From the NCBI GenBank assembly GCA_963702105.1, contig OY969712.1, positions 2,790,001 to 2,854,000 on the forward strand: DNA of 64,000 nucleotides, in the 5' to 3' direction. Position numbers and translations under genes: made by a program. Shown here in pieces: positions 48,954 through 57,562 of the stretch. Below the pieces are notes generated by a model that saw nothing but the letters and a program-made list of their open reading frames with translations, was not told the origin of the DNA and searched no databases. The DNA comes from ZC4RG20 sp963702105 (GTDB lineage: Bacteria; Pseudomonadota; Gammaproteobacteria; Steroidobacterales; Rariloculaceae). Every line of letters begins with the position of its first letter. Within the stretch, counting starts at the first letter, position 1.

Positions 48954-51900
48954 ATGACCGGCAGGAACCAGCGTCTTCTCGTCGCGCTCGGCGGCCTGCT
49001 TTGGGCCCTCCTGGCGGGCCAGCCCGCGCTCGCCGACGACACCGAGATGTTCGTCTACGACAGCAGTGCGCTGCCTGTGAGCCCGAACGTCCTGTTCATT
49101 TTCGACACCTCGGGAAGCATGGGGACCGAGGTCGAGAGCCAGGCCGCGTTCGATCCGGCGAAGACCTACTCCGGAAGCTGCGATGCGAGCCGCGTCTACT
49201 GGCGCTTCGGAACCGGCGACGCCCCGTCCTGCAGTACGGACCGCTGGTTCGAGGCTTCGGCGCTCAAGTGCAAGAGCGCCCTCGACGCCTTCGGCTCGAC
49301 TTCGGGCTACGTCGTAGACCACGTCGCGGCGTTCGACTCGGGCTCCGCCACCTGGCAGGGCCTCGACCAGAGCCAGAAGGCGCGCGTTGTCGAGTGCCGG
49401 GCCGACAGCGGCACCGACGGCGGCGGCGACTCGGCCGAGGTCTACGCGCACGACGGCGACGCGGCCCACCCCTGGACGGCCGACGCGGCGCAGGAGATCA
49501 ACTGGTGGAGCGTGCCCGCGGCGACGCTTTACAGCGCGAACTACCTGAACTGGTTCTACGGCGCGACGGGCCCGTCCACACGCAGCCAGGTCATGAAGGA
49601 CGTGGCCAAGGGCCTGCTCGGCAGCGTCCACGGCGTCAACATCGGCCTCATGAGCTTCAACAGCGACGGCGTAGGCGGCCATCTCGTGCAGGCCGTGAAG
49701 GACGTGGACTCGAGCCGGGACGCACTCGCCGCCGCCATCGACGCGTTGCCGACGGACAGCATGACGCCGCTCTCGGAGACGCTCTACGAGGCCTCGCTGT
49801 ACTTCCTCGGCAGGCACCCCGATTACGGCGCGGCGCCGCACAATACGGACGCGCAGGGCGTCGGCGTCGGCGCGGACGGCAACTACGACTCGCCGGCCCA
49901 GTACGCCTGTCAGAAAAACTACATCGTTTACCTCACGGACGGCGAGCCCCAGCACGACTCGGATGCGGACTCGAAGATCCTCGCGCTGACCGACAACGCG
50001 GGCCAGCGTTTCGCGGACCTCGTCGGCGCCAGCTGCGACAAGGAGACCTACCCGGACGGCTTCCACCCTTCGGGCGGCGACTGCCTCGACGACCTTGCGG
50101 CCTTCCTCCATAAGGGCGATCTTTCCGGCACCCTGCCGGGCAAGCAGAACGTCACGACCTACACGGTCGGCTTCACGGCGGACCTGCCGATCCTTCAGCA
50201 GACGGCCGAGCGCGGCGGCGGCCGGTACTACACCGCCGACGACACCGCGAGCCTCTCCCAGGCGCTCACGAACATCGTGACCTCCATTCTCGAAACACAG
50301 TCCACGTTCGCCTCGCCCGCGGTCTCGGTCAACACGTTCGATCAGATTCACAACGGCAACAACGTCTACGTCACGATGTTCGAGCCGGCTGGCACGGCGC
50401 ACTGGCCCGGCAACCTCAAAAAATACAGTCTGAGCCCGACGGACGCTTCGCTCGTGGACCAGAACGGGCAGCCCGCCGTGGACTCGGCGACGGGCTTTTT
50501 CACAGACACGGCGCAAAGCTGGTGGACCGCCCGGGCGGACGGCTCGGAGGTAACGCTCGGCGGCGCCGCGGCCCAGCTGCCGGAGCCCGGTGCACGGCAC
50601 CTGTACACGTACCTCGGCAGCGCGGACCTCAGCGACGCCTCCAACGCCGTGAGCACCGCGAACGCCGGCCTGACCGATGCCGTGCTCCACGTCGGCGACC
50701 CCGGCGACCCTGCGCGCGCCGACGTCATCGACTTCATGCGCGGCGTGGACGTGGCCGACTCGAACGAGAACAACAGCAAGACGGACACGCGCCGCCAGAT
50801 CGGCGATCCGCTGCATTCCCAGCCCGTCGTCATGGTCTACGGCGGCACGCTCGCGCAGCCGAACCCCGAGGACGCAGTCGTCTACTTCGCGACCAACGAC
50901 GGCTACCTGCACGCGGTGGACCCCTCGACGGGCGCCGAACGCTGGGCCTTCGTGCCGCCCGAGTTTCTCGGGGACCAGGCCGAGCTGCTCGAGAATCCGA
51001 CGGTCGCTTCCAAGCACTACGGCATCGACGGCAGCCTGCGGCTCCAGGTCGTCGCGAACGACGACGGCGTCATCGACCCCGCAACCGAAAAGGTTTACCT
51101 CTTCTTCGGCATGCGGCGCGGCGGCTCCGTCTACTACGGCCTCGACGTGACCGACCCGAGCCGGCCGAAGCTGCTTTGGCGGCGCGACCCGACCGTGCTC
51201 ACGGGTCTCGGCCAGACCTGGTCGAACCCCGTCCCGACGCGCATCGCCGTCGCGGGCGCCGACGAGAATCCGGACGACCTCGTCGTCGTCCTCGGCGGCG
51301 GCTACGACAGCTCGCAGGATGGCGGCGCGGCGAGCACGGACGGCACCGGCAACGACGTCTATATCGTCGATTCGGTGTCCGGCAACCTGCTCTGGCGCGG
51401 AACCAAGACGGGGGGCACGAAGAACTTCGGCCGCATGGACTACTCGATTCCGGCGGACATCAAGGTCATCGACCTCGACGGCGACGGCTATGCGGACCGC
51501 ATGTACGCGGCCGACATGGGCGGTCAGGTCTGGCGCTTCGACATCACGAACGGGCAGTCCGCCTCCTCGCTCGTGAACGGCGGCGTCATTGCGCAACTCG
51601 GCGCCGGCGGCCTCGCCTCGCCGACGCCGGCGCAGACGCGGCGGTTCTACTATGCGCCCGACGTCGCGCTCGTCAGCAACAAGGCGCAGAGTTTTCTGCA
51701 CATCGGCATCGGCTCCGGCTACCGCGCGCACCCGAACTCGGCGGACAACGCGGATCGCTTCTACGCCCTGCGCGACTATGCCCCGTTCCGTCAGCTCACT
51801 CAGGCGGAGTTCGACGCGCGCACGCCCGTGCAGGAAGGCGATCTGACCGACATCACCGATACCGTAGACGCCAAGCTCGCGGCCGACAGCCCCGGCTGGA

Positions 51901-52337
51901 TGCTGCGCCTCGCGCCCGGCGAGAAGGTGCTGGCCGAGGCGCGCACGTTCGACGACAAGGTCTACTTCACGACCTTCACGCCCGGCGCTTCGCTCGACGC
52001 GAACCACTGCACGCCGCAGCTCGGCACGAACAAGCTCTATGTCGTGAGCCTCTTCAACGGCGCGCCGGTCACGAATCTCGACGCCGAGGTCGTCGACGCG
52101 AACGCGCAGGACGGCTCGAACTCCGACGCTGCGCTCACGTCCGCGGACCGATCCCGTCAGATTCCGGGGTCGATTCCGAACGAGGTCCGTTTCGTATTCC
52201 CGACGCCCGAAGCGGACTGCCAGGGCGACGCCTGCACGCCGAAGCCCCTCGCGTGCGTCGGCCTTTCGTGCACGGCGACGGATTTCGCCGACGAGCCGCG
52301 CCGAACGATCTGGACCGAAAGCGCCGTAGACCGGTGA
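48954..52337 (+). CDS. pilY1: Type IV pilus tip adhesin/assembly factor PilY1
   Basis: A 1127-residue secreted protein at the pilus tip, needed for pilus extension and surface sensing. After a signal peptide (to about ALAD) comes a von Willebrand A domain with the MIDAS start VLFIFDTSGSMGTEV and later IYLTDGEPQHDSD-type and YTVGFTADLPILQ segments. The C-terminal half is the PilY1 beta-propeller: VYFATNDGYLHAVDPSTG, FFGMRRGGSVYYGLDVTDP and the calcium loop VIDLDGDGYADRMYAADMGG. The last 50 residues are Cys-rich (DCQGDACTPKPLACVGLSC), a common PilY1 end. Confidence 0.95.
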   Translation: MTGRNQRLLVALGGLLWALLAGQPALADDTEMFVYDSSALPVSPNVLFIFDTSGSMGTEVESQAAFDPAKTYSGSCDASRVYWRFGTGDAPSCSTDRWFEASALKCKSALDAFGSTSGYVVDHVAAFDSGSATWQGLDQSQKARVVECRADSGTDGGGDSAEVYAHDGDAAHPWTADAAQEINWWSVPAATLYSANYLNWFYGATGPSTRSQVMKDVAKGLLGSVHGVNIGLMSFNSDGVGGHLVQAVKDVDSSRDALAAAIDALPTDSMTPLSETLYEASLYFLGRHPDYGAAPHNTDAQGVGVGADGNYDSPAQYACQKNYIVYLTDGEPQHDSDADSKILALTDNAGQRFADLVGASCDKETYPDGFHPSGGDCLDDLAAFLHKGDLSGTLPGKQNVTTYTVGFTADLPILQQTAERGGGRYYTADDTASLSQALTNIVTSILETQSTFASPAVSVNTFDQIHNGNNVYVTMFEPAGTAHWPGNLKKYSLSPTDASLVDQNGQPAVDSATGFFTDTAQSWWTARADGSEVTLGGAAAQLPEPGARHLYTYLGSADLSDASNAVSTANAGLTDAVLHVGDPGDPARADVIDFMRGVDVADSNENNSKTDTRRQIGDPLHSQPVVMVYGGTLAQPNPEDAVVYFATNDGYLHAVDPSTGAERWAFVPPEFLGDQAELLENPTVASKHYGIDGSLRLQVVANDDGVIDPATEKVYLFFGMRRGGSVYYGLDVTDPSRPKLLWRRDPTVLTGLGQTWSNPVPTRIAVAGADENPDDLVVVLGGGYDSSQDGGAASTDGTGNDVYIVDSVSGNLLWRGTKTGGTKNFGRMDYSIPADIKVIDLDGDGYADRMYAADMGGQVWRFDITNGQSASSLVNGGVIAQLGAGGLASPTPAQTRRFYYAPDVALVSNKAQSFLHIGIGSGYRAHPNSADNADRFYALRDYAPFRQLTQAEFDARTPVQEGDLTDITDTVDAKLAADSPGWMLRLAPGEKVLAEARTFDDKVYFTTFTPGASLDANHCTPQLGTNKLYVVSLFNGAPVTNLDAEVVDANAQDGSNSDAALTSADRSRQIPGSIPNEVRFVFPTPEADCQGDACTPKPLACVGLSCTATDFADEPRRTIWTESAVDR

Positions 52338-52345
52338 CGTGGGCC

Positions 52346-52759
52346 ATGGCCACGCATCGGGCTGAAACGGGTTTCACTCTGATCGAGCTCATGATCACCG
52401 TCGTCGTCGTCGCGATCCTCGCGATGATCGCCGTGCCGAGCTACCGGCAATACACGCGCCGTGCTCACCGCACGGAGGCCAAGACCGCGCTCCTGAACCT
52501 GCAGGCGAAACAGGAAGGCTACTACCTCGATCACAACCGCTACGCGGCCTCGCTCGCGGACCTGAACTGGGGCGGCGACAAGAGCGAGTCCGGCCTCTAC
52601 ACGTTGACGCTCGCGACGGCGGCGGACGGCCAGAGCTGGTCCGCGAGCGCCAAGCCGACGGCGGGCGGCGACGCTTCGATGGAGGACGATACGCATTGCG
52701 CCGAATTCACGATCCGGCAGGACGGCGAAAAGGGCGCGACGAACGCGGACTGCTGGTGA
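52346..52759 (+). CDS. pilE: Type IV minor prepilin PilE
   Basis: A 137-residue minor pilin. The leader MATHRAETG is cut before FTLIELMITVVVVAILAMIA (Glu5), then come PSYRQYTRRAHRTEAKTALL, QEGYYLDHNRYAASLADL and a C-terminal disulfide pair (DDTHCAEF and NADCW). This is the PilE pattern. ATG 52346 is used; an in-frame GTG at 52334 overlaps the pilY1 stop. It is the last gene of the operon and ends 58 bp before the convergent lspA stop. Confidence 0.92.
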   Translation: MATHRAETGFTLIELMITVVVVAILAMIAVPSYRQYTRRAHRTEAKTALLNLQAKQEGYYLDHNRYAASLADLNWGGDKSESGLYTLTLATAADGQSWSASAKPTAGGDASMEDDTHCAEFTIRQDGEKGATNADCW

Positions 52760-52817
52760 CTTGGTCCCGAGCCTCGTGCCGCGGGAGGCGCCGCCGGCGC
52801 TCACCCGCCGCGCGCCG

Positions 52818-53354
52818 CTACTCGCCGGGCCTCGCGACCGAGCCGTCGCGGCGGTGCCGGCGGGCGTCGAACAGGTTATCGAGAATCAGCAGCACCGCGC
52901 CGATCGTGATTGCCGAGTCCGCCACGTTGAAGGCCGGGAAGTCCCAGGCGCCGTAGTGCACGCGGATGAAGTCCACGACGTAGCCGAAAGCCACGCGGTC
53001 GATGACGTTGCCGAGCGCGCCGCCGAGCACGAGGCACAGGCCCGCGGCCAGCACGTGGTGCCCGCGGGCCGGGAGCCGGCGCAGCCACGCCAGGATGCCG
53101 ATGCTGACGGCGATGCCGAGCGCGATGAACGCCCAGCGCTGCCAGCCCGATGCCGTGCTCAGGAAGCTGAACGCGGCGCCCTCGTTGTGCAGCCGGATCA
53201 GGCTCAGGAACGGCAGCAGCACGACCTCCTGAAACTCCTCGAGGTGGCGCACGATGAGGTACTTCGTGATGCGGTCGAGCACGATGACGGCCACGGAGAG
53301 CCATAGCCAATTGGCCGCCCCGGCCCGCAGCGACAACCAGCGTCCCGCCGTCAT
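52818..53354 (-). CDS. lspA: Lipoprotein signal peptidase
   Basis: A 178-residue inner-membrane aspartic protease that cuts signal peptides from prolipoproteins. Four helices carry the conserved LDRITKYLIVRHL, LHNEGAAFSFLS and the catalytic Asp motifs GGALGNVIDRVAFGYVVDFI and FNVADSAITIGAVLLIL. ATG overlaps the ileS stop by 4 bp. ispH and fkpB, which follow lspA in Pseudomonas, are absent here; the pilin operon converges directly. Confidence 0.96.
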   Translation of the reverse strand: MTAGRWLSLRAGAANWLWLSVAVIVLDRITKYLIVRHLEEFQEVVLLPFLSLIRLHNEGAAFSFLSTASGWQRWAFIALGIAVSIGILAWLRRLPARGHHVLAAGLCLVLGGALGNVIDRVAFGYVVDFIRVHYGAWDFPAFNVADSAITIGAVLLILDNLFDARRHRRDGSVARPGE

Positions 53355-56300
53355 CGGGCCGCCGCGTCCTTGGCGAGGCGGATGATCCAGCGGTGCTCGC
53401 CCTGCTCCTGCGCCGCCTCGAAGGCGCTGGCGCCGGGCGCTTCCCAGCGGCTCGCAAGCGTCTCGCTCATGAGGTAATCCTTGAACTCGGCGACGGCCTC
53501 GCTTACCGCCTCGTCGCCCTCGACGGCCAGGCAGATGCGGTCCGAGACCTCGAGGCCGGCCTGCTTGCGCGCGTCCTGCACGGCCCGCACGAGCTCGCGC
53601 GCGAGGCCCTCTCGCCGCAGCGCGTCGTCGAGCGTCGTATCGAGGCCGACGAGATAGCCGCCCTCCTCGGCGCAGGCAAAACCCTGCGCGGAAACGCTTT
53701 CGACGAGCAGCCCCTCGGGGGGGAGCTCGACTTCGTGCCCCTCGATCCGGGCGACCTGCGTCTCGCCGCGCGCGACGGCGGCCGCGACCGCCGCGCCGTC
53801 CGCGTGCTCGAGGTACCTGCGGATCGCGGGAATCAGCTTGCCGTAGCGCTTGCCGAGCAGCGGCAGGTTCGGCTTGATGCGATAGCTCACGAGCTCGGCG
53901 TCGCGCGCGAGCAGCTCCACGTCCTTGACGTTGAGCTCCTCGAGGATCTGCTCGCGTTGGCGCACGACGGCCCGCTCGGCGGCCTCGTCGGGCACGCGCA
54001 CGAGCAAGCGCGGCAGCGGCTGACGCACCTTGAGCCGCGAGCCGTTGCGGGCCGCGCGGCCGAGGCCGACGATGCGCTGCACGACGTCCGTCTCCGCGAG
54101 GAGCCCGGGATCGCGCCGCTCGGGGCGCGCCTCGGGCCAGCGCGTCTCATGCACGCTCACGGGCGCCTCCGCGGGCGCCTCGGAAGCTGCGTAGGCGCGC
54201 CCGCCGGCGCGCGCCCCGCGGCCGATGTTCTGATACATGGCCTCGGCCAGGAACGGCACGAACGGTGCCAGCAGACGCTGCAGCGCGTCGAGGCACTCGT
54301 AGAGCGTCAGGTATGCGGCCTGCTTGTCCTCGCCGCTCGCGGCCTTCCAGAACCGCCGGCGATTGCGGCGCACGTACCAGTTGCTGAGCTGATCGACGAA
54401 GCGCTCGATCGCCGTGCCGGCCTTGAGCGCGTCGTAATCCTCGAGCGCGGCCGTTGCCGTCTCGATCGTCTCCTCGAGCAGCGCGAGCACCCACCGGTCG
54501 ATCTCGGGGCGCTTCGCGAGCGGCACCTCGAGCGCAGGATCGAAGCCGTCGAGCCGCGCGTACATGACGAAGAAGCCGTACGTATTCCAGAGCGTGTTGA
54601 TGAAGCTGCTCGCGACGTCGGCGATGATCTCGACGGAGACGCGCTTCTGCACGTCGGGTGCGACGCGCGCCGTGAAGTGCCAGCGCATCGCGTCGGCGCC
54701 GACGGAGTCGAAGACGTCGTAGGGGTCCAGGATGTTGCCCTGCGACTTCGACATCTTCTTGCCTTCCTGGTCCACGATGTGGCTCAGGCAGATGACATTC
54801 TTGTATGCGACGCTGTCCGAGACCATCGTCGCGATCGCGTGCAGCGTGTAGAACCAGCCGCGCGTCTGATCGATGGCCTCGCAGATAAAGTCGGCCGGGA
54901 AGCTGCGCTCGAAGGTTTCCCGGTTCTCGAACGGGTAATGCCATTGGGCATAGGGCATGCTGCCCGAGTCGAACCAGCAGTCGATGACCTCGGCGACACG
55001 CCGATATTCGCGGCCCTCGTGCACGAAGGTCACGGCGTCTACGGCGGGCCGGTGCAGGTCGAGGCCCGAGAGTTCCCGGCCCGCGCGCTGCTCCAGCTCG
55101 GCGACCGAGCCGATGCAGATGTAGTCGCCCGCCCCGTCCGTCCACAGCGGCAGCGGCGTGCCCCAGAAGCGCTCGCGCGAGAGCGCCCAGTCGATGTTGT
55201 TCTCGAGCCAGTTGCCGAAGCGACCGTCGCGGATGTTCTCGGGCACCCAGTGGATCGTCTTATTCAGCGCGACGAGCCGCTCGCGGAACTGCGTGGTGCG
55301 GATGTACCAGGCGTTCTTGGCGTAATAGATCAGCGGGTCGCCCGTGCGCCAGCCGAAAGGATAGTTGTGCGTGTAGCGCGACTCGCGGAACAGCTGCCCG
55401 CGCTCGCGCAGCAGCTCGACGATGACCGGGTCGGCATCCTTGAAGAACTTGCCGGCGACCGGAGCCACCTCGGGCAGGAAGTAGCCGTCCTCGCCCACGC
55501 CGTGCACGACGGGCAGGCCGTGGGCCTGGCCGAGCTTGAGGTCGTCCTCGCCATAGGCGGGCGCGACGTGCACGATCCCTGTGCCGTCCTCGGTCGTGAC
55601 GAACTCGGCCGGCCGTACGCGGCAGAGCGCTTCGCGGACCGTCTTCGAGGGCCCCGCAGGCGCGCGCTCGTCGATCGGCAAATAGTCGAACAGCCGCTCG
55701 TACCGCATGCCGTCGAGCTCGCGGCCCTTCGCGCGCTTGACCGCGGCGTAGCTGCCCTCGCCGAGCACGGTGTCCGCCAGCGGCTCGGCCAGGATCAGGG
55801 TCTCGCCGCCGCGCTTCGCCCAGACGTAGTCCACCTCGGGGTGCACGGCCAGCAACAGATTCGAGGGCAGCGTCCAGGGCGTCGTCGTCCAGACCAGGAA
55901 CCAGGTGCCGGCAGGCTCGTCGAGCGCCTTGAAACGCACGAAGACGGATGGGTCCTCGACCTCCCGGTACCCCTGCGCGACCTCGTGCGAAGACAGCGTC
56001 GCGCCGATACGCGGGTCGTAGGGCACGACCTTGTAGCCCTGATAGATGAGGCCGCGCTCGAAGATCTTCTTGAGCAGACTCCAGACCGACTCGATGTACG
56101 CGTTGTTCAGCGTGAAATACGCGTCCTCGAAATCGACCCAGAAACCCATGCGCTCCGTCATGGCCTCCCAGTCGGCCACGTAGCGCATGACCGAGCCCCG
56201 GCACTTCGCGACGAACTCCGCGACGCCGACCTCCTGCTCGATGCGCTTCTTGTCGAAGATGCCGAGCTCTTTCTCGACCTCGTGCTCGACGGGCAGGCCG

Positions 56301-56575
56301 TGCGTGTCCCAGCCGGCCTTGCGTGGGCAGTGGTAGCCCTGCATCGTCCGAAAGCGCGGGAACAGGTCCTTGAACGTTCGAGCCAGCACGTGGTGGATGC
56401 CCGGCCGGCCATTGGCCGTCGGGGGGCCCTCGTAGAACACGAAACGCTCGCGGCCCTCGCCCGCGGCGAGCACCCGCCTGAACACGTCCTCGCGGCGCCA
56501 AAACTCGAGAATGGCCTTCTCGAGCGCGGGGCCGTCGTAGCGCGAGGCGACTGGTTCGAACATCGGTCGGGGCAT
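53351..56575 (-). CDS. ileS: Isoleucyl-tRNA synthetase, IleRS2 type with GXHH signature
   Basis: A 1074-residue class I synthetase charging tRNA-Ile. The N-terminal catalytic core has FVFYEGPPTANGRPGIHHVL, where the class I HXGH signature is replaced by G-I-H-H (about residues 57-60). The editing domain contains WTTTPWTLPSNLLLAVHP; KMSKS is in GKKMSKSQGNILDPYD and the anticodon-binding domain has RRNRRRFWKAASG. The long C-terminus ends without the CxxC zinc finger of IleRS1. This marks the IleRS2 lineage, which is mupirocin-insensitive; the GXHH form is reported to be hyper-resistant. It occupies the canonical slot between ribF and lspA. Start at 56575 or 56563, no clear ribosome binding site. 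Confidence 0.95.
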   Translation of the reverse strand: MPRPMFEPVASRYDGPALEKAILEFWRREDVFRRVLAAGEGRERFVFYEGPPTANGRPGIHHVLARTFKDLFPRFRTMQGYHCPRKAGWDTHGLPVEHEVEKELGIFDKKRIEQEVGVAEFVAKCRGSVMRYVADWEAMTERMGFWVDFEDAYFTLNNAYIESVWSLLKKIFERGLIYQGYKVVPYDPRIGATLSSHEVAQGYREVEDPSVFVRFKALDEPAGTWFLVWTTTPWTLPSNLLLAVHPEVDYVWAKRGGETLILAEPLADTVLGEGSYAAVKRAKGRELDGMRYERLFDYLPIDERAPAGPSKTVREALCRVRPAEFVTTEDGTGIVHVAPAYGEDDLKLGQAHGLPVVHGVGEDGYFLPEVAPVAGKFFKDADPVIVELLRERGQLFRESRYTHNYPFGWRTGDPLIYYAKNAWYIRTTQFRERLVALNKTIHWVPENIRDGRFGNWLENNIDWALSRERFWGTPLPLWTDGAGDYICIGSVAELEQRAGRELSGLDLHRPAVDAVTFVHEGREYRRVAEVIDCWFDSGSMPYAQWHYPFENRETFERSFPADFICEAIDQTRGWFYTLHAIATMVSDSVAYKNVICLSHIVDQEGKKMSKSQGNILDPYDVFDSVGADAMRWHFTARVAPDVQKRVSVEIIADVASSFINTLWNTYGFFVMYARLDGFDPALEVPLAKRPEIDRWVLALLEETIETATAALEDYDALKAGTAIERFVDQLSNWYVRRNRRRFWKAASGEDKQAAYLTLYECLDALQRLLAPFVPFLAEAMYQNIGRGARAGGRAYAASEAPAEAPVSVHETRWPEARPERRDPGLLAETDVVQRIVGLGRAARNGSRLKVRQPLPRLLVRVPDEAAERAVVRQREQILEELNVKDVELLARDAELVSYRIKPNLPLLGKRYGKLIPAIRRYLEHADGAAVAAAVARGETQVARIEGHEVELPPEGLLVESVSAQGFACAEEGGYLVGLDTTLDDALRREGLARELVRAVQDARKQAGLEVSDRICLAVEGDEAVSEAVAEFKDYLMSETLASRWEAPGASAFEAAQEQGEHRWIIRLAKDAAAR

Positions 56576-56604
56576 GGGGCAAAGGGGGCTGGAGTTTACG
56601 TCAT

Positions 56605-57562
56605 TCAGGTAGCGAGCGCAGCCCGGGCCGCCGCCACGTCGAGGTGCATCTGGGCTGTGAGCGCCTCGAGGCTCGGGAAGTGGCGCTCCTCGCGGAGGCG
56701 CTTCACGAAGTGCACCGTAATGTGCTCGCCGTAGATGTCCCGATCGAAATCGAAAATCAGCACCTCGAGCAGCGCACCCTGCCCGCCCACGGTCGGCCGC
56801 GTGCCGACGCTCGCAACGCCGTCGAGCAGGCCGGGCCCGAGGCCGGCGACCCGCACGGCGAAGATGCCTTCGATCGGCGAGCGCCGGCGCTTGAGGCCCA
56901 CGTTGGCCGTGGGGAACCCGAGCCGGCGGCCGAGCCCGAGGCCTCGGATCACGCGGCCCGCCATGCTGTAGTCGCGGCCGAGCATCGCCCGCGCCGTCTC
57001 GAGATCGCCCGCGGCCAACGCGGCGCGGATCGCCGTGCTGCTGACCCGCCGGCCTTCCCATTCGACGGCCGGCACTACGGTAAGTTCGAGACCAAAATTT
57101 CGGCTCGCGCGCTCGAGATCCTCCACGCCGCCGCGGCGTCCCGCGCCGAAGCGGAAGTCGTGGCCGACGACGAGACGGCGCGTATCGAGCGCGCCGCGCA
57201 GCAGTCTTTCGATGAACGCATCGGGCGGCAGGCTTTTTAGCAGGCGGAAGCTCGGGCAAAAAAACTCGTCGAGGTCGAGCGCCGCGAAAAGGTCGAAGCG
57301 CTCGCGAAAGCGCGTGAGGCGCGCCGGCGGAATCCTCCGGGTTCATGACCTCGGCCGGCATCGGCTCGAACGAGAACACGGTCGAGACGCAGCCGCCCTC
57401 GGCCGCGGCCGAGCGCAGCCGGCCCAGGATCTCCTGATGTCCGCGGTGAACGCCGTCGAACGCGCCGATCGCGACCGCGCGCCCGGCCGGGCAGCGCGGC
57501 AGGCCCTCAGGGCTACGAACGAGCCGCAGACAAGGGGTCCGAGCCCTTTCTTGCCCGCTCAT
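56605..57562 (-). CDS. ribF: Bifunctional riboflavin kinase/FAD synthetase (one frameshift)
   Basis: The enzyme makes FMN and FAD from riboflavin. The N-terminal half from ATG 57562 has RAVAIGAFDGVHRGHQEIL (nucleotidyl-transfer motif) and FEPMPAEVMNPED. Then the frame breaks at about 57331: removal of one base (minus GGATTCCG to GGATCCG) gives PPARLTRFRERFDLF, then VVGHDFRFGAGRRGG. The C-terminal kinase half has GLGLGRRLGFPTANVGLKRR and SIGTRPTVGG-type VASVGTRPTVGG. Because this gene is essential, the break is probably a sequence error. The first 12 codons are formed by a REP-like repeat. The start overlaps the murJ stop by ATGA. Confidence 0.93.
57532..57552. repeat. REP-like core copy inside the ribF 5' coding region
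   Basis: AAGGGGTCCGAGCCCTTTCTT differs at a few positions from the core found at 41644-41700 and 61535-61644. On the minus strand it encodes part of ribF residues 4-10 (QERARTP), upstream of the first conserved motif. Confidence 0.75.

Noticed and set aside
48732..52007. 1091-codon minus-strand open frame opposite pilY1
   Set aside because: The plus strand encodes a clear PilY1 with VWA and propeller motifs; the antisense product has no domain or signal sequence.
57325..57340. Programmed frameshifting in ribF
   Set aside because: No slippery heptamer or downstream structure of the known kind; a one-base error restores the frame simply.
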